In this document: in pieces, positions 11,777 to 21,556 of the stretch
Layout of the letters: each line of letters opens with the position of its first letter
Numbering within the stretch: position 1 is the stretch's first letter
Assembly (NCBI GenBank): GCA_905221605.1
Contig: CAJNDS010002067.1
Span: 416,501-480,500 of the forward strand
From: Symbiodinium natans
Lineage: Eukaryota > Sar > Dinophyceae > Suessiales > Symbiodiniaceae
DNA length: 64,000 nucleotides
Direction of reading: 5' to 3'
Notes under the pieces: generated by a model
What the model was told of the DNA's origin: nothing
Seen by the model: the letters and a program-made list of their open reading frames with translations, nothing else
The model's database searches: none
Program-made: the position numbers and the translations under genes

Positions 11777-14700
11777 GCGAACATCCAAGTCCTCGCCTCC
11801 GAGCGCCGAACTTTCAAGTCGTTCTCCGGTTTCCAGTCGGAGGTTGCTCCTGGGGCTGATCTTAGGGTTTAGGGTTTAGGGTTTAGGGTTTAGGGTTTGG
11901 GGTTTGGGGTTTTTTTGGGGCTTAGGGCTTGGGGTTTGGGGTTTAGGGCTTAGGGTTTGGGGTTTAGGGTTTAGTGTTTGGGGTTTAGGTTTTAGGAACT
12001 GGGGGGTTTAGGTGTGTAAGGGTTCGGGTTTAGGGAGGGTTTTCGGGAAGGTTCTTTTTTGGGGATTTCCCAAAACAGGGTCCGTTTGCGTGTTCCCATA
12101 ATCAGGATTATAATAGTTTGGGGCACGTTGCGGTACCCCCCTACTTTGGGAAAACCCCATTCTTGCCTCCCTGCCCAGGAATGCACCGAAGTTTGAGTTT
12201 ACCCTAAACCCTAAATGCTAAACCCTTGTGCCTAAACCCTAAAGCCTAAACCCGAAACTCTAAACCCTAAACCCTAAACCCTAAACCCTGAACCCGAAAC
12301 CCCAAACCCTAAACCCTAAACCCTAAACCCTAAACCTAAACCCTGAACCCTAAACCCTAAACTCTAACACACAGCAAGGAACTCCCGGCTGCGCATCGCT
12401 ACGCCTCGGGGCCCTGTCAAGAGGCGGCGCTGAAGCTGCCGCGACAGCTCCAAGGACTTGGTTCTTGAGGGCTTTGGGGCTTTTGGGGTTTTTGGGGTTT
12501 AAGGGTTTAAGGCTTATAGGGGTTATAGGGGCTCCAAGGACTTCGTTTTGAGGTCTTTAGGGGTTTTTCGGGTTTTAAGGGTTTAAGGGTTTTAGGGTTT
12601 TAGGTGTTTTTTAGGGTTTTAGGGTTTTAGGGTTTTAGGGTTTTAGGGTTTTAGGGTTTTTGGGTTTAGGGTTTTAGGGGTTTTAGGGTTTTAGGGTTTC
12701 AGGGTTTTTTAGGGTTTTAGGGTTTTAGGGTTTTAGGGTGTTAGGGTGTTAGGGTGTTAGGGTGTTAGGGTGTTAGGGTTTACGTGAAGTTCTCGGGTTC
12801 ATAGGTTTAGGCGTCGCAGGGGTTCGGGTTCGGGTTTGAGCCTCAGGGTTAGCGTTCTTTTGGGCAGCTTGGGCTGCATATGCACCCCCCCCATACTTGG
12901 AGGAGTTATCCCCTAAACCCTACACTCGAAACCCTAGACCCTAGACCCTAAACCCTAAACCCTAAACCCCAAACCCTAAACCCTAAACCCTAAATTTTTG
13001 TCCTGAGGGGCATTGAAGTCCCTAACCCTCCTGCATCTCCCCGGCTCCAAAGCCTGAACCTTACTTGGAGGTTCCTAGGAAGTTCTAAGTGGGGTTACAA
13101 GTAGGGTAGCTATGGCTGTCGCTTTACTTGGGGTACTTATAACCCTTTTTTTTTTATGGGTGTAGGGTTTAGGGTTTAGGGTTTAGGGTTTAGGGTTTAG
13201 GGTTTAGGGTTTCGGGTTTAGGGTTCCACGTATACCTCTACAGGACTCTTTTCCACATACAGGGACCTTTTCGACCGAGCTCTGGCCCGATCACTGTGGA
13301 ACACCACCGCCGGCGCTGGCGGTGTGCACTTGGGACGTGGTGCTTTATGAGGTTTCTATACGGTTACGATAAGGTTACTATAAGGTTACTCTAAGGCTAC
13401 TCTAAGGTTGCTATAAGGTTACTATGAGGTTACTATGAGGTTACTATAAGGTTACTATAAGGGTACTCTAAGGTTACTATAAGCTTACTATAAGGATACT
13501 ATGATGTTACGAGTTCAGGGCCGTAGAATATGGGAAGCTTTTCGAATTCAGGCCGAAAGGGACCATTGTTTTTGAGAACTGGCCACCTCCAGTCAGTCAA
13601 GGGTGCCCTAAAGCTGAAATTTCAACCCTAAACCTTCAGAGGTCTTTTCATCTCTCTGATGTGCCCTTTACTAGTCTAAGGAGGTGCCTCACTTGGGATC
13701 CGATTGTTTTCTAGGTCTCTACTGTCGTATATCTTTCTTCTTAAGGTTTTGGGCCACCCCTCAACCAAACGCCCAGGTTCATGGGTTTAGGGCTTGGGTT
13801 TAGGGTTTAGAGTTGAGGGTTCAGGGTTGAAATGCCAAGGCACTTGGTGCAACAGGCGGCCATCAAGCTTCGCGAAGCTCCCGGCAGAGCGCTGGCTGCC
13901 TTTGGCAACAGAGGCACACGCTCTCTTTTAGGCACTTGATTGGGATATTCGGGTTTAGGGTTTGGCAGCATTAGGATTTAGGATCATGGGAGGTTAGTGT
14001 GGGATCCGTTTCCGCTGCATGAGCGCCTGCCGAGCCTCGCACCCCAGACCACTGTGAGGCTTCGACTGCAAGACGGCCGGCCGTGTTGTCAGAGACTTCG
14101 CGCAGTACTTCCGGCGATTTGCCGTGGACGCCTTCTTGCATCTCTCCACTGGGGCCGTCTGCAACACATCTTTCTCCGACGGGCGCTCGCGGCTGGTTTA
14201 TCATGAGAGCAGGGAGCTGGATCTGAGGGGACACTACCGGGGTTACGTGCTGGAGCACCTGCTCAAGTCCCTGCTGCAGCCTGGGTGCGTTCTTACAAGA
14301 TCTTTCTAGATTCTAGAGTGTCCATTAGTTTGTATTCCTTTTTATTGGTTTAAATTAGTGCAGTGCTACATCTTTTGCATCTTATTCCTTAAACCCTAAA
14401 CCCTAAACCCTAGAACCTAAACCCTAAAATCTAAACCCTAAACCATATTACTTCTTCTTAGTGTTTTCATGTCCTTCTTGTTTTCATCCTTGAACCCAAG
14501 ACTGAGCTTGGAGACCTGAGCATCACCGTGCGTTCCCAAACCCTAGACCCTAAACCCTAAACCCTAAACCCTAAACCCTAAACCCTAAACCCTAAACCCT
14601 AAACCCTAAACCCTAAACCCGTTCCCAAGGCAAGGCGACGCGACGCTGGCACGCGCGCCGTGCCTCCGCGCCGTGGAGATCGGGACCTTCTCGGCCATGA

Positions 14701-17700
14701 CCTCTGAATACCTGCTAAGGCTGTAGGGGGCTCAGGACAACACGTAAGCATAAGGATCTTTACTATTGGGGTATAAGGGCCACCCAAAAAAGGGGGGGAG
14801 GGAGTCTGAAAAAAGCCCGGTTATTGTAGGATCTTTATGTTTATGTGGGATTTTTTTTGGGGCCCCCCTAAAGGATGGTGCCCTGCCTGCAGCTGTGGTG
14901 CATTGACCCCCTGCCGCAGCGAGTTGCTTGGAGCCGGCTGAGTAAGTTTCGACACCTGGCGCGCTTGGGTTTCGGCACGGTTTCTCCGAGTTTCAGCGAA
15001 GAAAAGGGCTTCTACTTGGCAACCGCACTCAGCTGTTGGCAACCAGAGTCCCTAAACCCTAAACTCTAAACCCCAAACCCTAAACCCTAAACCCTAAACC
15101 CTAAAATGTGTGCAAGTCTTAAGGCTTCGGTACTTCAGGCCTGGAGCGCTTGCGAGCTCAAGAGCCACCCCCTCCCCCGAATCATTTTTTGGGGTTTACG
15201 GTTTAGGGTTTAGGGTTCGATACTTTTGTAGTTTTTGCGGCGGAGGGGGGTACGTATTTCGAGAACGTGGTAGTTGTGAGAAAGTGTGGAGGCCCCCCCA
15301 GCCTCCCCCAAAGCCTGAACGTGCAACAGAACATGTCGTCACGGCCCAGAGAAATGCCAAAAGTGTGCTCAAGACTGAAAACCTCTGCAAAACGCCGCGG
15401 AAGTGCCTGCCGCCGACGCACGTGCCTACGTGGTGTAAGTGTTCTTGCAACAAACGACAAAAGCCCTAAACCCTAAGCCCTAAACCCTAAGCCCTAAACC
15501 CTAAACCCTAAACCCTAAACCCTAAACCCTAAACCCTAAACCCTAAACCCTGAACCCTAAACCCTAAACCCTAAATGAGGAAACCGCAGCACACTCTGGA
15601 AGATCGACTCCTCTGCGGGGTCCACCCGGGTGGAGGATGGCTCGATGGACCTGGTCTTTGTGGATGGCGACCACAGCTACGAAGGAGCTACTTGGCTTAG
15701 GGTTTAGGGTTTAGGGTTTAGGGTTTAGGGTTTAGGGTTTAGGGTTTAGGGTTTAGGGTTTAGGGTTTAGGGTTTAGGGTTTAGGGTTTAGGGTTTAGGG
15801 TTTAGGGTCGAAAGTCCTGGAGCCCTGATGATTTGTTTTAATTTTTACCTTGAGCCCCCCCCCCAACCCCCCCCAAGGCCTCCCCTGAGACCCACCACCA
15901 CCACCACCGCCGCCGCCACCACCACCACCACCACTGGGATTGCTATTGGGTCCTTGTCCCTACCCTAAGCCCTTGCTACGAGCAGCATGATGGAGACCGA
16001 AGAAGGGCCTCAGAAATATCCGGAGCCCGAAGCTGAAGACCTTGAACCACCCTTAGCCCTGAAGAGGTCTTCTTGTGTGGGTTTAGGGTTTAGGGTTTAG
16101 GGTTTAGGGTTTAGGGGGGTCCGGTTTTTTTTTTTTGCAAAGGTGTGGCTCGGCCCTGTCCCCTTGCAAAGGTGTGGCTTGGCTTGGCTTGGCTGGGCGT
16201 GTCCTCTGACCTGGCTTGGCTCGGCTTGTCTGGCTTGGCTTGGCTTTGGTTGGCTTGGCTCGGCTTGGCTTGGCTTGGCTTGGCTTGGCTCGGCTTGGCT
16301 CGGCTGGGCTTGGCTTGGCTTGGCTCGGCTTGTCCTCTGGCTTGGCTTGGCTCGGCTTGGCTTTCGTTGGCTTGGCTCCTTGGCTTGGCTTGGCTCGGGT
16401 GGGCTCGGCTCGGCTTGGCTTGGCCTGGCTGGCTTGGCTTGGCTTGGCTCGGCGTGGCTTGGCTCGGCTTGGCCTGGCTTGGGTGCCGACTTCGTTTTGA
16501 TTTCCCTGTTCTCCCCAGTCGCAAAGATTCTTTTTACCGCGATGTAGCTGTAGCTGGTAGAAATACGTGGAGTGTATATATGTAGTGTGCGCAAGCATTG
16601 AGTTTGCAAATGGCTGCGCCCCCCCCAACCCCCCCGCTTTTTTAAGCCGTGCAAGCTTGCGTCAAAGCATATGAGTCTTGTTGAAACCCATGATGCAAGC
16701 ATTAAGTTTGCAAATGGCCCCCCCGGTGTTGGAACCCATGATGCAAGCATTGAGTTTGCAAATGGGGGGGGCTGCGCCCCCCCCAACCCCCCCGCTTTTT
16801 TTGAGCCGTGCAAGCTTGCGTCAAAGCATATGAGTCTTGTTGAAACCCATGATGCAAGCATTGAGTTTGCAAATGGGGGGGGCTGCGCCCCCCCCAACCC
16901 CCCGCTTTTTTTGAGCCGTGCAAGCTTGCGTCAAAGCATATGATTCTTGTTGAAACCCATGATGCAAGCATTGAGTTTGCAAATGGGGGGGGCTGCGCCC
17001 CCCCCAACCCCCCCGCTTTTTTTGAGCCGTGCAAGCTTGCGTCAAAGCATATGAGTCTTGTTGAAACCCATGATGCAAGCATTGAGTTTGCGAATGGGGG
17101 GGGCTGCGCCCCCCCCCAACCCCCTCGCTTTTTTAAGCCGTGCAAGCTTGCGTCAAAGCATATGAGTCTTGTTGAAACCCATGATGCAAGCATTAAGTTT
17201 GCAAATGGCCCCCCCGGTGTTGGAACCCATGATGCAAGCATTGAGTTTGCAAATGGGGGGGGCTGCGCCCCCCCCAACCCCCCCGCTTTTTTAAGCCGTG
17301 CAAGCTTGCGTCAAAGCATATGATTCTTGTTGAAACCCATGATGCAAGCATTGAGTTTGCAAATGGGGGGGGCTGCGCCCCCCCCAACCCCGCCGCTTTT
17401 TTAAGCCGTGCAAGCTTGCGTCAAAGCATATGAGTCTTGTTGAAACCCATGATGCAAGCATTAAGTTTGCAAATGGCCCCCCCGGTGTTGGAACCCATGA
17501 TGCAAGCATTGAGTTTGCAAATGGGGGGGGCGCAGCCCCCCCCAACCCCCCCGCTTTTTTTGAGCCGTGCAAGCTTGCGTCAAAGCATATGATTCTTGTT
17601 GAAACCCATGATGCAAGCATTGAGTTTGCAAATGGAGGGGGCTGCGCCCCCCCCAACCCCCCCGCTTTTTTTGAGCCGTGCAAGCTTGCGTCAAAGCATA

Positions 17701-19073
17701 TGATTCTTGTTGAAACCCATGATGCAAGCATTGAGTTTGCAAATGGGGGGGGCTGCGCCCCCCCCAACCCCCCCGCTTTTTTTGAGCCGTGCAAGCTTGC
17801 GTCAAAGCATATGAGTCTTGTTGAAACCCATGATGCAAGCATTGAGTTTGCAAATGGGGGGGGCTGCGCCCCCCCCAACCCCCCCGCTTTTTTAAGCCGT
17901 GCAAGCTTGCGTCAAAGCATATGAGTCTTGTTGAAACCCATGATGCAAGCATTAAGTTTGCAAATGGCCCCCCCGGTGTTGGAACCCATGATGCAAGCAT
18001 TGAGTTTGCAAATGGGGGGGGCTGCGCCCCCCCCAACCCCCCCGCTTTTTTAAGCCGTGCAAGCTTGCATCAAAGCATAAGAGTCTTTTTGAAACCCATG
18101 ATGCAAGCATTGAGTTTTCAAATGGGGGGGGCTGCGCCCCCCCCAACCCCCCGCTTCTGAAAGCCGTGCAAGCTTGTTTCAAAGCATATGAGTTTTTTTG
18201 AAACCTAGAGGCAAGCATTGAGTTTGCAAATAAGGGGGAGGGAGTCGGGGTGGTGAGAGTGGGGGGGGGGGGGAGTGGGGAGGGGGGTGGGGGGGGGGGG
18301 GGGGGGGGGGGGGGGGGTGGGGGGGGGGGGGGGGGGGTGGGGGGGGGGGGGGGGGGGGGGGGGTGGTGGGGGGGGGGTGGGGGGGGGGGGGGGGGGGGGG
18401 GGGGGGTGGGGGGGGGGGGGGGGGGGGGGACGTGGAGGGGAAGGGGGTTACCGAGCCACACCTTTGCAAGAGGACAGGGCCGAGCCACACCTTTGCAAAA
18501 AAAAAAACCCTCCGCCGGTTTAGGGTTTAGGGTTTAGGGTGTAGGGTATAGGGTTTAGGGTTTAGGGTTTAGGGTTTAGACAGTTATTTCTTCTTGGAAC
18601 GTGAAAGGGATGCATGATCTCACTCCGACTCTCAGACAAGGGTTCGAGTCTCTGCAACCTGAAATCGTGGAACCAAAAAACCTCGCGTGCTCAGCCCCAA
18701 CCCGGTGCCTGAATGTGCCTGACACACCCATAAACTCCTGAATCCACGGCTTTTTCCCAAGGCTGCCTCGGACATCTTTAACTGGGAGAAGAAGCTCCGT
18801 CCCGGAGGGATATTGGCAGGCTTTGAACCTTCAAAGCCCAAACCGAAAAGCTTGAAGGCTATGGTTTTGGAGGCAAGGTTAGACCTACCTTAGTGGTAAC
18901 TACCCCTAATCCCCCCAAACCATCCCAAACCCTAAGCCGCATTAGCAGCAGGCCACGACTTCAACGGGATCTTCCCCGGAGTGGTTCGAGCCATCGAGGA
19001 GTTTGTGCAGCTGCGTCAGCTGACCCTTCACTTGGCTACGGACTACATGTGGTGGACCTTCAAGGGAGCCTGA
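11777..19073 (+). CDS. Class I SAM-dependent methyltransferase, at least 11 exons
   Basis: The hand-joined exons are 11777-11842, 12379-12454, 13244-13325, 13840-13913, 14059-14284, 14630-14719, 14874-14941, 15285-15432, 15590-15686, 18762-18819 and 18952-19073. They give one frame of 1107 nt (368 residues) to a TGA with no internal stop. Family motifs appear in the right order: LRAVEIGTFSAMTSEYLL (SAM-binding motif I), LQLWCIDPLP (motif II), EDGSMDLVFVDGDHSYEG (the DGDHSY acidic block) and WEKKLRPGGILAGHDF followed by PGVVRAIEEF. This pattern is typical of the Methyltransf_24 group, whose members methylate small molecules or sugars, so the substrate is unknown. The part before motif I, with FAQYFRRFAVDAFLHL, is unidentified. 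Donors are mixed: GT, GC (for example at 13326, 14720, 15687 and 18820) and GA (12455). The junction of exons at 14941/15285 and the end at 15432 are the least certain. Confidence 0.82.
12059..12159. mobile_element. Family B-like inverted-repeat element
   Basis: GGGGATTTCCCAAAACAGGG at the left and CCTACTTTGGGAAAACCCC at the right are imperfect inverted repeats about 100 bp apart. The element lies between TTTAGGG and CCCTAAA blocks, inside the predicted methyltransferase intron 11843-12378. Confidence 0.45.
13062..13147. mobile_element. TIR element, family A, copy at 13.06 kb
   Basis: It starts TTACTTGGAGGTTC, contains GGGGTTACAAGTAGGG and ends near GGGGTACTTATAACC. The same opening word CTACTTGGAGGTTCATGGG marks many elements in the window. 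This copy lies inside the predicted intron 12455-13243. Confidence 0.55.
13350..13506. repeat. 11 bp tandem repeat GGTTACTATAA
   Basis: About 14 copies of an 11-mer close to GGTTACTATAA, with CTCTAA, CTATGA and CGATAA variants, run without interruption. The repeat lies inside the methyltransferase intron 13326-13839. Confidence 0.85.
16163..16490. repeat. Pentanucleotide satellite GGCTT/GGCTC
   Basis: Nearly uninterrupted five-base units, mainly TTGGC and TCGGC, with a few TGTCCTCTG interruptions. Long open frames on both strands (Lys-Pro-Ser-Gln-Ala or Leu-Ala-Trp-Leu-Gly repeats) are artefacts of a period that never meets a stop. Confidence 0.95.
16595..18235. repeat. Minisatellite of 110 and 160 bp units in a higher-order pattern
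   Basis: Each unit carries GATGCAAGCATTGAGTTTGC, a G-run, CTGCG, a C-run, a short T-run and GCCGTGCAAGCTTGCGTC. The GCCGTGCAAGCTTG anchors fall near 16646, 16805, 16914, 17025, 17137, 17295, 17405, 17564, 17675, 17785, 17897, 18053 and 18162. The spacings are long-short-short-short-long-short, then the same six again. The long form has an extra 50 bp sub-unit with GGCCCCCCCGGTGTTGGAAC. The G-run/CTGCG/C-run core is a perfect short hairpin. Peptides read through it are not credible proteins. Confidence 0.92.
18258..18430. repeat. About 170 bp near-pure G tract
   Basis: Runs of G are broken only by single T or A bases. Such a tract could form G-quadruplexes. It is also a place where assemblies are often wrong, so length and interruptions should be treated as approximate. 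Confidence 0.9.
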
Positions 19074-19125
19074 AACTCCAGGATGGCCCATGATCTGCAA
19101 GTCTTACCTTAAGACCTCAGGGGCA

Positions 19126-19250
19126 GCTTCCGACAAGTGGGACCCCCTACCCTGTGGACTGGTGGACTGGGGACTCTATACCTCTTGCCATGCACGCCGT
19201 CTACGTCAGCAAGAGTCGCTGCAAGAACCACGACGTGGTGCTGCCGGGCG
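19126..19250 (+). CDS. Exon-like island, unidentified
   Basis: The frame with PYPVDWWTGDSIPLAMHAVY and SKSRCKNHDVVLPG is open and GC-rich for about 120 bp, and a second frame is also open. It begins 55 bp after the methyltransferase stop, so it is either the next gene's first exon or 3' UTR. No family was recognised. Confidence 0.3.
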
Positions 19251-19294
19251 TGCTTCTCCTCTGCTGAGAGTGGAGCCAAGGAGAGTAGGGGGCC

Positions 19295-19385
19295 CTACTT
19301 GGAGGTTCATGGGTACTTGGAAGTATGGTTTTGTAAGTACCCAGCCGAGGTTTACGACTATAGCCACGGCCTACCCGAAGTCATA
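19295..19385. mobile_element. TIR element, family A, copy at 19.3 kb
   Basis: It opens CTACTTGGAGGTTCATGGGT and continues ACTTGGAAGTATGG, then GTAAGTACCC and GACTATAGCCACGG. It shares its first 20 bases with the copies near 32.1 and 37.8 kb. The right inverted arm is weak. Confidence 0.5.
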
Positions 19386-20237
19386 AACCCACTTTTGTTA
19401 TCCTCTTACATGCGAAGCCCTAAATCCCCTAAACTTGCAGCTGCTTCTGCTACGGCTCCGTTGCAGCTTCCGTTACAGCATCGCTGAAGCCGCTGGCGCT
19501 TCCTTGCAGCCTTTTGATACGGCTCCGCTACAGCTCCGAGACAAATCCGTTACAGCTCCAGTTCTGTCATAGTAGAGGCCTGCAAATGATGGTAGAGCCC
19601 CGCCCCAACCCTAAACCCGAAGCCCTATGGCTATCCTACTTAGGCCTTAAACCCTAAACCCTCAGCCCCATGAGCCTCTAAGTAGAGCCCGGGTGTTCAA
19701 GTACGCAATTTCAGCTTGCGGTCCGAAAAGCAGGTCGAGGGTTGAGGGTTAAGGGTTAAGGGTTTAGGGCGCATGAAGATGTGGAGTGCAGGTCTGCGCA
19801 AGACCATGTCTTCTTTTCAGATGCGAAGATATGGCCAGATGGGGCAGTTTTACACATGGTGGTACCCTCGTTGGGTTCCGTCTTGGGAGGAAGAAGTCGG
19901 AGGGGCCTTTTTTTATTTCCCATTGAGCACTGGAGCACCCCCACCGCAAGAGCAGATATGTAATATGCTTTCCTTCTGATGGCAGCTGAAGCCTACATCA
20001 TGCCCTTAACAGCAGGCCAAGAAGCGTCAATGCCAGGGCTACGTGCGTAGGTGCAACCCTGGGTTTAGGGTTTCGGAATCAGGCAGGGAATGCCGCAGAA
20101 CAGGCTTTTGCGTTAAGAGAGGCACCTTGATTTGTGTATTTTTTTCTAGGGTCGCTTTGTGCTATAGGCGATTTCGACTTCGATGCTCAAGCTCATAGTT
20201 TCCCCCATGGACCGCCCCAAGCATAGAAAGCACCCGA

Positions 20238-20335
20238 AGCTCGCAACACCTGGCCATCCTACTCTACAGCCAGAGCGAAGCTTACAAATCCCGAGGAGTT
20301 TTCATGGACAATGGAGGCACCAAACTTTCAGCAAC
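20238..20335 (+). CDS. Exon-like island, unidentified
   Basis: The frame reads QHLAILLYSQSEAYKSRG then VFMDNGGTKLSATR, a convincing protein-like composition after a possible acceptor CCCGAAG|CTCGC. It could be a 5' exon of the leucine-rich-repeat gene downstream. A second frame is also open, so the reading is not certain. Confidence 0.4.
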
Positions 20336-20348
20336 CAGGAGCCCCTGA

Positions 20349-21210
20349 ATCCTTAAACCATGTGTGCTGCATGATGGGGCGGGCCGCTTTGCCCAGCCGC
20401 CACTGCTGGAGGCTGCTCGCTTGAATGCTCAACTGTTCTACCGGCTTTTCAGAAGAGTCCTTGAACCTTTATTTCCCGAAAGCATGGCGGAGGGTTTTCA
20501 GCCGAGGTGGTTTTCGATTAGACTATATGTCGTCGTTATATATGGATGGCAGGATGGATGGCGTGATGGATGATGCCTGGATGGATGGCGTGATGGATTT
20601 CGTGGGTTTTCGTCTTGAAATTCACAATGTTTTATCATGTTTTAAAGCACGGGGTAGGGTTGGCGGGAGCCGCCGCACCTGGTTAAACATGGTGCGTGCA
20701 CGCCAGCCTCTGTTGGAGTTACGTAGTTGAATTTCGAACGCACATGCCACGCTCGAAGGTTCAACAGCTCATGTCGCTCGTTTCTGTCAAGTCGGATCGG
20801 GTGCAAGACCTTTCCTTCCACGTCTGTGAAATTAGGTTTCGAAGCCGGTGTCATGTGTGGCCTTTTGTGACGTGTTGGGGGCTCATTTCAGTGGGGCCCA
20901 TGCGCATTTGTGTGTGTGTGTGTGTCTTTTCTAGAAGGTTCCATCTAAGCTGGGCTATGAAACAGTTATAACCCTACTTTCACCCAACTTTTTGGTGGGT
21001 ACCTATGAACCTTGAGACGATTGCCCTAAACCCTAAACCCCAAACCCCAAACCCTAAACCCTAAACTCCCTAAACTCCCTAAACTCCCTAAACTCCCTAA
21101 AACTCCCTAAACCCTAAAGCCTAAACCCTAAACCCTAAAGCCAGGCTTCATGGAAGTGTCCAAGTCCATTGAGAGCCAGGCGGGCCTCGGTGCTGCCTGT
21201 TGCACTTTAA
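20349..21210 (+). CDS. Two joined exons, probably the 5' part of the LRR gene
   Basis: The first island (ending 20493) encodes FAQPPLLEAARLNAQLFYRL then FRRVLEPLFPESMAEG. The second begins CCAG|GCTTCATGG at 21145 and encodes FMEVSKSIESQAGLGAACC. Joining GAG G|GTTTTC to CAG|GC TTC is a phase 1 GT-AG splice that keeps the frame. I could not find the donor that links to the exon at 21557, so assignment to the LRR gene rests on order and strand only. No start codon was chosen, since the first ATG (20360) is out of frame. Confidence 0.45.
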
Positions 21211-21216
21211 CACCTG

Positions 21217-21405
21217 TATTGGGGGTTTAGGAAACCTAGGGTTGCCCCTTTTGGGAGGTCCCTTTAAGGGGATTCTATTCAATGTCGGGTATAAAAGGGG
21301 TTTAGGGTTTAGGGTTTAGGGTTTAGGGTTTAGGGGTCCCTTTAAGGGGATTCTATTCAAGGTGGAGTATCAAAAGGGGTTCCCTCTATTTTTGGAAATG
21401 CCTGT
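21217..21405. mobile_element. Nested or duplicated family B-like element around a TTTAGGG block
   Basis: GGTCCCTTTAAGGGGATTCT followed by ATTCAA occurs twice (near 21267 and 21336), flanking TATAAAAGGGG and a TTTAGGG block. Outer ends TTGGGGGTTTAGGAAACC and GGTTCCCTCTATTTTTGG then AAATGCC are loosely inverted. The same CCTTTAAGGGGATTCTATTC core is present near 41.53 kb. Confidence 0.5.
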
Positions 21406-21556
21406 AGATGATCCCTCAACCTTGTACTCGCCCCCACGTTGATTGTTGATGAGGGGGTGTTTGCGGTCCTTTGAACCAGGTTGTATTAGATATTGGGGCT
21501 TGAACTGTTTAGGGTTTATCTTCCGGCGTTTTTTTCTTAAGGGTTTCGGAGTTTAG

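Larger units (their letters stand above)
16121..18509. mobile_element. 2.4 kb satellite-filled block bounded by inverted repeats
   Basis: Positions 16121-16179 consist of a T-run, then GCAAAGGTGTGGCTCGGCCC, TGTCC and a second GCAAAGGTGTGGCT. Positions 18454-18509 are the reverse complement of this arm with one or two changes, ending in an A-run. Between them lie a pentamer satellite, a minisatellite and a G-tract. TTTAGGG blocks flank both sides. The whole block sits in the methyltransferase intron 15687-18761. There is no transposase, so it would be a non-autonomous element or an expanded hairpin. Confidence 0.7.

Noticed and set aside
16097-17924. Long open frames of 90-266 codons on both strands
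   Set aside because: They translate the pentamer satellite and the 110/160 bp minisatellite. Peptides are exact period repeats and both strands are open at once.
16595-18235. CRISPR-like regular array
   Set aside because: Units are 110 or 160 bp tandem copies with no unique spacers, in a eukaryotic intron.
18640-18660. tRNA T-arm-like GGGTTCGAGTCTC
   Set aside because: The bases around TTCGA do not form the five-pair stem, and no acceptor or anticodon arm fits. The similar word on the minus strand near 49395 fails the same test.
20560-20610. Coding continuation of the exon at 20.36-20.49 kb
   Set aside because: The stretch is a GGAT-type microsatellite after the predicted donor.
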